Shown here: positions 1 to 5,686 of the stretch, in pieces
Position numbering within the stretch: position 1 is the stretch's first letter
How the letters are laid out: each line of letters starts with the position of its first letter
From: Bacillota bacterium
GTDB taxonomy: Bacteria; Bacillota; Clostridia; Oscillospirales; Ruminococcaceae
Direction of reading: 5' to 3'
Assembly (NCBI GenBank): GCA_023394255.1
Contig: JAEXAZ010000255.1
Coordinates: 1-5,686, forward strand
DNA length: 5,686 bases
Notes under the pieces: model-generated
What the model was told of the DNA's origin: nothing
Databases searched by the model: none
What the model saw: the letters and a program-made list of their open reading frames with translations, nothing else
Position numbers and translations under genes: made by a program

Positions 1-1646
1 TCCTCAATCAGCGTGGGGGCCAGACGGTAGAGCATGGTCAGAATCAGCGTGCGGATCTGAAAACCGTCCACATCCGCATCCGTGCAGATCACGATTTTGT
101 TCCAGCGCAGGCCCGACAGATCAAAAGAGGATAAATCCTTATTTGCCTTGGAGGTTACTTCCACGCCGCAGCCCAGCACTTTAAAAATGTCGGTGATAAT
201 ATCGTTTTTAAAGATCTTATCATATTCCGCTTTCAGGCAGTTGAGGATTTTGCCGCGGACGGGGATAATCGCCTGAAACTCCGAATCACGTCCCAGCTTG
301 CAGGCTCCCAGCGCCGAATCGCCCTCCACAATGTAGATCTCGCGCCGGCCGGTATCGCGGGTGCGGCAGTCCACAAATTTCTGCACCCGGTTGGACATAT
401 CAATGCTGCCCGCCAGCTTTTTCTTGAGGTTCAGGCGGGTTTTCTCCGCGTTTTCACGGCTGCGTTTGTTAACCAGCACCTGCTCCGCAATGCGCGCCGC
501 GTCATCCGGGTTTTCGAGGAAATACACCTCCATCTGATGGCGCAGGAAATCGTTCATCGCCTCATAGATAAACTTGTTGGTGATGGATTTCTTTGTCTGG
601 TTTTCATAGGAGGTCTGCGTGGAAAAGCTGGAGGAAACCAGCACGAGGCAGTCCTCCACATCGGCAAAGGTAATTTTGCTCTCCCCCTTGGTATACTTGC
701 CCGCGCTTTTGATGAAGCTATCGATCATGTAGACAAGCGCCAGCTTCACCGCGCGTTCCGGGGAGCCGCCGTATTCGAGCCAACTGGAATTGTGATAGTA
801 TTCCGTGCGCTTGACACGGTTCGAAAAGCAGAGGGCCACATTCAGCAGGACTTTGTAATCAGGCTTGTCCTCCCGGTCACGGCCCCTGCGCTCCGCCTTC
901 CAGAACTGCACCGGCGTCAGCGTTTCCCCGCCCGCGATTTCACCCACATAGTCTACAATCCCGTTTTCATAGAGGTATTCCGTCTCGTCAAAACCGGATT
1001 CCGTCTGGTTGCGCAGGACAAAGCGGAGCCCCGCGTTGACCACCGCCTGACGTTTGATGACGTCCTGATAATACTCCAGCGGAATGGCAACATCGGTGAA
1101 CACCTGCAGGTCGGGCCGCCAGCGGATTTTGCTTCCGGTCTGCCTGCGGCGCGTTTCTTCTTTCCGAAGTCCGCCCACGTTTTCACCGTGTTCAAAATGC
1201 AGGCTGTATTTCATGCCGTCGCGGTAGGTTTCCACATCCATATACTCGGACGCGTACTGCGTGGCGCAAAGGCCCAGGCCGTTCAGACCAAGGGAATACT
1301 CGTAGCTTTCCCCCTCATTAGTGGCGTATTTTCCGCCCGCATACAGTTCGCAGAACACAAGTTCCCAGTTGTACCGCTGCTCCCGGGTATTGTAATCCAC
1401 CGGGATCCCGCGTCCAAAATCCTCGATTTCAACCGACTGGTCCCGATAACGGGTAACAATGATCCGGTCTCCATGCCCTTCCCGCGCCTCGTCAATCGAG
1501 TTCGAAAGAATCTCAAACACGGTATGCTGGCATCCCTCCAGCCCGTCGGACCCGAAGATGACGCCCGGTCTTTTTCGCACCCGGTCAGCGCCCTTGAGAG
1601 ACGAGATACTTTCATTATCATACTCTCTGGTCGTTTTCTTTGGCAT
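1..1646 (-). CDS. GyrB/ParE-like type IIA DNA topoisomerase subunit B, divergent clostridial clade (partial, 3' end off the left edge)
   Basis: This is the ATPase/Toprim subunit of an ATP-dependent type IIA topoisomerase (gyrase or topo IV class). With an A/ParC-type partner it would pass DNA duplexes through a double-strand break. The first 548 codons are present and the frame is still open at the edge. Residues seen: GHKL ATPase motifs E45...N49-S-I-D-E, D76-F-G-R-G-I-P82, K106 and the G-loop G120-L-N-G-L-G125; a GSKIRWRPD strand near 171; the transducer QTK lysine loop Q350-T-K352; then Toprim E441-G-D-S444, the PVRGKILN stretch near 462-469 and D523-A-D-V-D527. The ATG at 1646 is chosen because GGAGG lies 7 nt upstream and the reading starts correctly into the ATPase domain. 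Several positions differ from standard GyrB/ParE: GDSALGA for GDSAGGS, DGFQIRT for DGSHIRT, and an N-S-S-W-L-E-Y-G-G-S stretch where the usual REGGTH motif lies. It is therefore probably the divergent paralogue carried by many Clostridia beside true gyrB, with its A subunit expected beyond the left edge (inference). Gyrase versus topo IV cannot be decided here. Confidence 0.9.
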   Translation of the reverse strand, partial: MPKKTTREYDNESISSLKGADRVRKRPGVIFGSDGLEGCQHTVFEILSNSIDEAREGHGDRIIVTRYRDQSVEIEDFGRGIPVDYNTREQRYNWELVFCELYAGGKYATNEGESYEYSLGLNGLGLCATQYASEYMDVETYRDGMKYSLHFEHGENVGGLRKEETRRRQTGSKIRWRPDLQVFTDVAIPLEYYQDVIKRQAVVNAGLRFVLRNQTESGFDETEYLYENGIVDYVGEIAGGETLTPVQFWKAERRGRDREDKPDYKVLLNVALCFSNRVKRTEYYHNSSWLEYGGSPERAVKLALVYMIDSFIKSAGKYTKGESKITFADVEDCLVLVSSSFSTQTSYENQTKKSITNKFIYEAMNDFLRHQMEVYFLENPDDAARIAEQVLVNKRSRENAEKTRLNLKKKLAGSIDMSNRVQKFVDCRTRDTGRREIYIVEGDSALGACKLGRDSEFQAIIPVRGKILNCLKAEYDKIFKNDIITDIFKVLGCGVEVTSKANKDLSSFDLSGLRWNKIVICTDADVDGFQIRTLILTMLYRLAPTLIE

Positions 1647-1653
1647 TATCCAG

Positions 1654-1658
1654 CCTCC
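1654..1658 (-). promoter_or_regulatory. Shine-Dalgarno site of the topoisomerase B gene
   Basis: GGAGG on the minus strand lies 7 nt before the ATG at 1646. It supports that start over the nearby out-of-frame ATGs a few codons downstream. Confidence 0.8.
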
Positions 1659-1685
1659 GTCAGAAATATTGGTTCAATAGCTTTT

Positions 1686-1694
1686 ATTATAACA
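1686..1694 (-). promoter_or_regulatory. Extended -10 promoter of the topoisomerase B gene
   Basis: The minus strand reads TGTTATAAT, a perfect TGn plus TATAAT element, 39 nt before the start codon. Transcription would begin near 1679, giving a leader of roughly 30 nt. No good -35 lies 16-18 nt upstream. A perfect TTGACA (1699-1704) is present but only 7 nt from the -10, too close to serve it. That TTGACA could pair with a weak -10 (GCTATT, 1676-1681) at 17-nt spacing. The position between the ppk terminator and the gene suggests an independent transcription unit. Confidence 0.65.
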
Positions 1695-1757
1695 TTCATG
1701 TCAAGGGGATTCTGTTTCCATCCTCGTTTTTCCAGTGCTTTATCAGCGATTGCAACT

Positions 1758-1788
1758 CAAAAATGTCCGCTAGTGGCGGACATTTTTG
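1758..1788 (-). terminator. Intrinsic terminator of ppk, hairpin usable in both directions
   Basis: A perfect 12-bp stem (AAAAATGTCCGC at 1759-1770 against its complement at 1776-1787) encloses a 5-nt loop, and one flanking C:G pair extends it to 13 bp. On the minus strand the 3' arm ends in five T residues, as in a Rho-independent terminator. It sits about 50 nt past the ppk stop and before the next promoter. The A/T ends are symmetrical, so it could also stop plus-strand transcription. Confidence 0.8.
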
Positions 1789-1839
1789 GAAAACACAGCT
1801 ATTCTCCTATCCGGAACCTGCGGTTCTCTTCTGCTCAGA

Positions 1840-4038
1840 CTATTTTTTGAACAGTGCCCGCAGTTTATCCGCCACTTTGGCAAAAAGAGATTTCCCCGGA
1901 GAAGGCTCCCGTACGGTATCCGGGCGCTTTGTCCGCGTGCTCGTTGCAGCCTGTTTCGCACCCGGTTCCCTCCGGTTCTCATTATGCAGGTAGGCAACTT
2001 TAAACAGGTCAATCTGGCTGTCGATCGGCGGGCCGCCGTTTTTCACCGCCGCATACTCCCCGTTTGGAAGCAGGCGCTTGGCTTTCACGTTATCGGAAAA
2101 CGCAAGATTGAGCATGACTAAAATACGCTTTTTAATCGCCGGGTCAAAAATCGGGGCCGCCACCTCTACGCGCCGCTCGGTATTGCGGGTCATGAAATCC
2201 GCCGAAGAGATGTAGATCAGACTGCGTTCCGGCGGGCCGAACACATAGACCCTGGAATGCTCCAGAAACCGCCCGACAATGCTGATGACCTGGATATTGT
2301 CGGTATAACCCGGAACGCCCGCCCGCAGGCAGCAGATGCCCCGGATGATCATCCGGATCCTGACCCCCGCCGCAGAGGCGGCAATCAGCCGGTCGATGAT
2401 GTCCTTATCGGTCAGGGAATTGATTTTCACTGTGATTTCGGCTGCGCGCCCTTCTTCCGCGGCACGAATCTCCTCATTGATAAAATGCAGGATCATCGTT
2501 TTCATATTTTTGGGCGCCGCCAGCAGATATTTGGTATTATCCGCCGGATTGCCTGTCAAAATACCCGTGAAGATACGGTTCCCGTCCTCGCCGAACTCCC
2601 GTCTCGCGGTGATCAGGCACAGATCGGTATAGAGCTTCGCGGTGGATTCGTTATAGTTGCCCGTACCAACCTGCGTAATAAAACAAATCTGCCCGTTAAC
2701 CCTGCGGGTAATCACCAGCAGCTTGGAATGCACTTTATATTCGCCCAGCCCGTAAACCACATTCACGCCCGCCTCTTCCAAACGCTTTGACCAGATGATA
2801 TTGTTTTCCTCGTCAAAACGTGCGCGCAGCTCCACCACAACGTGGACTTCCTTGCCGTTTTCAGCGGCCTTGATCAGCGCCGAGACAATCTGGCTTTCAC
2901 GCGCCACGCGGTAAAGCGTCATCTTGATGCTCAGGACACTTTCATCGCCCGCCGCCTCAAGCAGCAGGGAAATAAATGGTTTCATGCTTTCGAACGGATA
3001 GCTCAGCAGGATATCGTGCTGCTCGATCTGCGGGATGATCGGCTTGCCGGACTGCACCATGACCGGAGGCTGGGGAGCAAGCGCCGGATAAAACAGCTCT
3101 TTGCCGCCGGTACGTTCAAACCTGCAGCAAAGCAAAAAACCGAAGGTCAGATCCATTGGCGTCTGGTTGGAAAAAACGCGGTCGCGCGACAGCTCCAGCC
3201 TCCTGCACAGCTGCTCCACAATTGCCTCTTCCGCCCTGTTCTGGAACTCTATGCGCACCGGCATCAGCTTGCGGCGCTTCTTGACAAGTTCTTCCATAAC
3301 GCTGCGGTAATCCATATCGTGGTCATAAAGCGCTTCCTCCACGTTGATGTCCGCGTTGCGGGTAACGCGGAAGATCGTTTTTCCGACCACAACATAGCTT
3401 TGAAAGATCTGTTCACAATAGTTCAATACCAGCTCTTCCACCAAAACGAATTTGGTTTTGTCAAACGGCAGAAACACAATCCGCTCAAATCCGGTGGATG
3501 CCGGAATGATGGCCAGCTTTACAAATTCCCCCTTGGTCTGGAGCTGGATGCAGATATACGTTTCCTTGTTCCTGAGAAACGGGAACGGATGGTGCTTGTC
3601 TATAATCTGGGGGGACAGCATGGGCTGCACTTCATTTTTAAAGTAGCTCTCCAGATAAGCCTCCTGCTCATGCGTCAGGTAATCCATACTCAAATGCTCA
3701 ATCCCGCTGCCCGCGAAATCGCTCATCAGCGCGCGGTAAGCCTCGTCCTTCTGCGCCGCCAGTGTCCGGACCTCCTCAAAGATGGCGGACAGCTGTTCGG
3801 CGGGACTCATCAGGGATTTATTGTCGACCGCATCGGGGTCGATCGCCGCGGAATCGGTCAGCGTACCGACACGGATCATAAAGAACTCGTCCAGGTTATT
3901 CGTAAAGATCGAAAGGAACTTCATCCGTTCCAGCAAGGGAATCGACCGGTCACACGCCTGTTCGAGGACGCGCTGGTTGAATTTAAGCCAGCTCAGCTCC
4001 CGGTTATGATAAAGTATCGGAGTAGTGGCTGCATCCAT
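1840..4038 (-). CDS. ppk1: Polyphosphate kinase 1 (PPK1)
   Basis: PPK1 reversibly transfers the gamma-phosphate of ATP onto inorganic polyphosphate through a phosphohistidine intermediate. It is usually membrane-associated and tetrameric. At 732 aa it is somewhat longer than E. coli PPK (688 aa). The helical N domain is seen at about 1-110 (HNRELSWLKFNQRVLEQA, TNNLDEFFMIRVG), the head domain at about 115-310, and two phospholipase-D-like C domains at about 330-500 and 505-680. Active-site residues match E. coli at a constant +2 offset: Mg-binding R377 (TLYR) and R407 (ARFDE), nucleophile H437 (KVHSK) and H594 (RFLEHSR). The second conserved histidine (E. coli H454) is Q456, inside TQVGTGNYNE. 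Residues from about 685 to 732 form an extra tail: a polar, basic, Pro/Thr-rich linker and then the amphipathic segment SLFAKVADKLRALFKK. The ATG at 4038 has AAGGAGA 7 nt upstream and leads directly into the conserved N-terminus. It follows ftsZ with a 125-nt gap and is ended by the hairpin at 1758-1788. Confidence 0.97.
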   Translation of the reverse strand: MDAATTPILYHNRELSWLKFNQRVLEQACDRSIPLLERMKFLSIFTNNLDEFFMIRVGTLTDSAAIDPDAVDNKSLMSPAEQLSAIFEEVRTLAAQKDEAYRALMSDFAGSGIEHLSMDYLTHEQEAYLESYFKNEVQPMLSPQIIDKHHPFPFLRNKETYICIQLQTKGEFVKLAIIPASTGFERIVFLPFDKTKFVLVEELVLNYCEQIFQSYVVVGKTIFRVTRNADINVEEALYDHDMDYRSVMEELVKKRRKLMPVRIEFQNRAEEAIVEQLCRRLELSRDRVFSNQTPMDLTFGFLLCCRFERTGGKELFYPALAPQPPVMVQSGKPIIPQIEQHDILLSYPFESMKPFISLLLEAAGDESVLSIKMTLYRVARESQIVSALIKAAENGKEVHVVVELRARFDEENNIIWSKRLEEAGVNVVYGLGEYKVHSKLLVITRRVNGQICFITQVGTGNYNESTAKLYTDLCLITARREFGEDGNRIFTGILTGNPADNTKYLLAAPKNMKTMILHFINEEIRAAEEGRAAEITVKINSLTDKDIIDRLIAASAAGVRIRMIIRGICCLRAGVPGYTDNIQVISIVGRFLEHSRVYVFGPPERSLIYISSADFMTRNTERRVEVAAPIFDPAIKKRILVMLNLAFSDNVKAKRLLPNGEYAAVKNGGPPIDSQIDLFKVAYLHNENRREPGAKQAATSTRTKRPDTVREPSPGKSLFAKVADKLRALFKK

Positions 4039-4045
4039 GCAAAGT

Positions 4046-4052
4046 TCTCCTT
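4046..4052 (-). promoter_or_regulatory. Shine-Dalgarno site of ppk within a small inverted repeat
   Basis: AAGGAGA on the minus strand lies 7 nt before the ATG. It is flanked by a 5-bp inverted repeat (CAAAG and CTTTG at 4050-4054 and 4040-4044) with loop GAGAA, so the site sits mostly in the loop of a weak potential hairpin. The hairpin is too short to claim regulation. Confidence 0.7.
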
Positions 4053-4101
4053 TGTTGATAATCGTCTGCCATCGGGCAACAGTGCGCCCGGAGCCCCCGG
4101 T

Positions 4102-4120
4102 AAAAAAGCGGCCAAAGCCG
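4102..4120 (-). terminator. Possible second, weak terminator after ftsZ
   Basis: On the minus strand a 4-bp GC stem (CGGC, loop TTTG, GCCG; 4109-4120) is followed by one C and six T residues (4102-4107). It lies just past the strong ftsZ hairpin and could act as a backup. The stem is very short, so it may be chance. Confidence 0.25.
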
Positions 4121-4122
4121 AG

Positions 4123-4156
4123 AAAAGAGTATTGCCTGTTCCGGCAATACTCTTTT
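4123..4156 (-). terminator. Intrinsic terminator of ftsZ
   Basis: A perfect 14-bp inverted repeat (AAAAGAGTATTGCC at 4123-4136 and its complement at 4143-4156) encloses a 6-nt loop. On the minus strand the 3' arm ends in TTTT followed by CTC. It starts 7 nt past the ftsZ stop codon. The short T-run may make it leaky, which matters because the next gene, ppk, has no clear promoter. Confidence 0.8.
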
Positions 4157-4163
4157 TGATCTC

Positions 4164-5285
4164 TTAGCCCCTCTTATTGTTGAATATTGACAGAATATCG
4201 AAATAGCTATCATCATCGTCATCCTTGTCCGAAGCGACGACAGGCGGCGGGGTTGTCGTTTGTTTCGCACCGGCGGAGGCCGTGTTGCCGCTGAATCCAT
4301 AATTTGGAAGTTCAAAATTCTTCCCGTCATCAAAGCCGGTGGCGATGACCGTTACTTTCAACTCATCGCTGAGGCTCTCATCAAACGTCGCGCCCCAAAT
4401 CAGATTGACATCCGGGTGAGCGGCGTCGTGGATCATGGAAGAAGCAATATCAATGTCATCCAGATCAATGTCCGGCGAAGCCGTAATATTTACAATGACG
4501 CCGTGAGCGCCGTTGATCGAAGTCTCAAGCAGAGGGGAAGCAATCGCCTTTTCCGCCGCGGATTTTGCCTTGTCCTTGCCGGAAGCGCTTCCCACGCCCA
4601 TATGCGCGTAACCCGCGTCCTTCATAATCGCGGTCACGTCCGCAAAGTCCAGATTGACCACGCCGGGGATATTTACAAGGTCGGAGATGCTCTGAACGCC
4701 CTGTCTGAGCACGTCGTCGGCAGCCGAAAACGCGTTTTGCAGGGTTATTTTTTCTTCGGACAGCAGTTTTAACCGTTCGTTCGGGATAACCAGCAGGGCA
4801 TCCACATGCTCGCGCAGAGCCGTCACACCCATCTCCGCCTGCTCCATACGGCGTTTGCCCTCAAAATTAAACGGTTTGGTCACAATGCCAACCGTCAGGA
4901 TTCCCATGTCATGCGCCACTTCGGCGACAACGGGGGCCCCGCCCGTACCGGTTCCGCCTCCCATGCCGGCAGTGATAAAAACCATATCGGTACCCTTGAG
5001 GGCGGCAGCGATCTCATCCTTGCTTTCTTCGGCAGCGCGCTGCCCCTTCTCCGGATTACCGCCCGCCCCTTTGCCGCGGGTAAGCTTGTCCCCAATATGT
5101 AGCTTATAGGTCGCCTGAGAAGTCAGCAAAGCCTGATTATCGGTATTAATCGAGATAAACTCAACACTTTTCATCCCTGAAAGCACCATACGGTTAATGG
5201 CATTGCCGCCGCCGCCGCCGACTCCAACCACCTTTATAGAGACAACATTCTCCGAGTCACTCGCCATGTCGAAGTTCATTAACAT
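4164..5285 (-). CDS. ftsZ: Cell division protein FtsZ
   Basis: FtsZ is the tubulin-like GTPase that polymerises into the cytokinetic ring at midcell and recruits the divisome. The protein is 373 aa, close to the family norm of about 380. Seen in order: the N-terminal nucleotide-binding GVGGGGGNAINRM (21-33), the tubulin signature GGGTGTG (109-115), the NEERxxL-like IPNERLKLL near 167-175, the T7 catalytic loop N211-L-D-F-A-D216 that completes the GTPase site of the next subunit, and the C-terminal subdomain to about 320. A short variable linker (about 325-354) leads to five aspartates (355-359) and a C-terminal peptide ending FDILSIFNNKRG, which lacks the usual proline of DIPxFL. The ATG at 5285 is chosen because AGGGGGA lies 6 nt upstream; later Met codons at residues 3 and 7 lack a well-placed site. 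It is transcribed from its own extended -10 promoter, perhaps with read-through from the gene upstream. Confidence 0.98.
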   Translation of the reverse strand: MLMNFDMASDSENVVSIKVVGVGGGGGNAINRMVLSGMKSVEFISINTDNQALLTSQATYKLHIGDKLTRGKGAGGNPEKGQRAAEESKDEIAAALKGTDMVFITAGMGGGTGTGGAPVVAEVAHDMGILTVGIVTKPFNFEGKRRMEQAEMGVTALREHVDALLVIPNERLKLLSEEKITLQNAFSAADDVLRQGVQSISDLVNIPGVVNLDFADVTAIMKDAGYAHMGVGSASGKDKAKSAAEKAIASPLLETSINGAHGVIVNITASPDIDLDDIDIASSMIHDAAHPDVNLIWGATFDESLSDELKVTVIATGFDDGKNFELPNYGFSGNTASAGAKQTTTPPPVVASDKDDDDDSYFDILSIFNNKRG

Positions 5286-5291
5286 CGTTGT

Positions 5292-5298
5292 TCCCCCT
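5292..5298 (-). promoter_or_regulatory. Shine-Dalgarno site of ftsZ
   Basis: AGGGGGA on the minus strand lies 6 nt before the ATG at 5285. This decides the start in favour of the first of three nearby in-frame Met codons. Confidence 0.75.
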
Positions 5299-5360
5299 GT
5301 GTTAATTCCAATATATTCTAACCATCAAGATAGGAAAGCAAAATTATACTATTGAATATT

Positions 5361-5389
5361 ATTTTATCAGATAGGATATGGTAAATCAA
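5361..5389 (-). promoter_or_regulatory. Sigma-A-type extended -10 promoter of ftsZ
   Basis: On the minus strand a TTGATT -35 (5384-5389) is separated by exactly 17 nt from a TAAAAT -10 (5361-5366), and TGA precedes the -10 as an extended -10 element. The start would be near 5354, giving a leader of about 70 nt. A second perfect TATAAT (5343-5348) lies downstream without a convincing -35. No clear terminator for the upstream gene is seen in this 146-bp AT-rich gap, so read-through into ftsZ is possible. Confidence 0.7.
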
Positions 5390-5431
5390 TAGCATTTTAC
5401 GTTCCAGTACAAAATACACATATTTCCTGCG

Positions 5432-5686
5432 CTATGTTTCGTCTGATGTGACTGTATCGCCCGCTGCCTGAGGTCTGCTGTCCGGAATCACCTCCAGATC
5501 ATCCGCCCGGTTGAACGAAGTCTGAGAGCTTGAATCTTCCTGCGAAGCGCCGGATTCCGCCGAAGAGGACTGCTCCGCCGAAGAGGTGGAAGACGCCTGG
5601 CTGCTGCTGCCCGGTATGACCGCCAGGTCCGGATTGTCCGGCTGGGAAATGTTTCCGGACATTTCCGGTTCAGACCCCGTGCCGTC
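5432..5686 (-). CDS. C-terminal tail of an unidentified protein upstream of ftsZ, possibly FtsQ/DivIB-like (partial, 5' end off the right edge)
   Basis: The last 84 codons and a TAG stop are present. The frame stays open to the window edge, so the internal ATG at 5662 is probably not the true start. The visible part is low-complexity and strongly acidic/polar, dominated by Ser, Glu, Asp, Gln and Ala, with no hydrophobic segment or catalytic motif, and is very likely disordered. Counting from the edge, a motif DLxVIPxSxxQA occurs twice, at residues 20-31 and 63-74, separated by the Ser-rich stretch. The function cannot be read from this tail. In many Clostridia the gene just before ftsZ encodes an FtsQ/DivIB-type POTRA division protein, and such proteins often end in a poorly conserved polar tail, so that is my leading guess (inference from position only). 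Another cell-wall or division protein is equally compatible with the sequence. Confidence 0.6.
   Translation of the reverse strand, partial: DGTGSEPEMSGNISQPDNPDLAVIPGSSSQASSTSSAEQSSSAESGASQEDSSSQTSFNRADDLEVIPDSRPQAAGDTVTSDET

Noticed and set aside
1283..1621. 112-codon minus-strand frame beginning inside the topoisomerase gene
   Set aside because: It is out of frame with the conserved GHKL ATPase coding sequence and has no site or motif of its own.
1699..1704. Perfect TTGACA as the -35 of the TATAAT at 1686-1691
   Set aside because: The spacing is only 7 nt, far from the 16-18 nt needed; the -10 probably works as an extended -10 element.
537..1850. 437-codon open frame on the plus strand
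   Set aside because: It lies antisense to the well-supported topoisomerase B gene; its product is rich in His, Arg and Phe with no family resemblance, as expected of a shadow frame.
2842..4167. 441-codon open frame on the plus strand
   Set aside because: It is antisense to ppk, shows no recognisable motif, and has shadow-like composition caused by the codon bias of ppk.
4004..4333. 109-codon minus-strand frame bridging ftsZ and ppk
   Set aside because: It overlaps the ftsZ end, the terminator and the ppk start out of frame; its peptide matches nothing I recognise.
5432..5662. A small 76-aa stand-alone gene starting at the ATG at 5662
   Set aside because: The frame continues without a stop to the window edge and no good ribosome binding site precedes this ATG, so it is better read as the tail of a longer gene.

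Overview
The window looks like a core chromosomal segment from a low-to-mid GC Firmicute of class Clostridia, most likely the Oscillospiraceae/Ruminococcaceae side. The reasons are the style of FtsZ, a clostridial-type PPK1, a divergent stand-alone type IIA topoisomerase B subunit, strong purine-rich Shine-Dalgarno sites, and AT-rich intergenic promoters with good sigma-A elements. The taxonomic call is an inference from protein style, not from a marker search.

All four genes lie on the minus strand, so transcription runs from right to left. From the right edge: (1) the 3' end of an unidentified gene whose product ends in a Ser/Glu/Asp-rich tail (5432-5686). Its place just before ftsZ makes an FtsQ/DivIB-type division protein a reasonable guess but not a proof. 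(2) A 146-bp AT-rich gap with a good extended -10 promoter for ftsZ. (3) ftsZ (4164-5285), complete, with an intrinsic terminator starting 7 nt past its stop. (4) A 125-bp gap without a recognisable promoter, then ppk1 (1840-4038), complete polyphosphate kinase. (5) A 193-bp gap holding the ppk terminator and an extended -10 promoter. (6) The first 548 codons of a GyrB/ParE-like topoisomerase subunit (1-1646), which runs off the left edge.

The genes serve cell division (FtsZ ring), polyphosphate storage/stress physiology (PPK1) and DNA topology. FtsZ and PPK1 may be linked by read-through of the intervening terminator, because no separate ppk promoter can be seen. The topoisomerase gene appears to be its own transcription unit.

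I see no mobile element, CRISPR array, tRNA or rRNA, and no evidence for a novel defence or metabolic system. The points worth a second look are modest: the divergent ATPase and Toprim motifs of the topoisomerase subunit, a His-to-Gln change at the second histidine of the PPK1 active site, a basic amphipathic C-terminal extension on PPK1, a non-canonical FtsZ C-terminal peptide, and a duplicated DLxVIPxSxxQA motif in the tail of the partial gene upstream of ftsZ.
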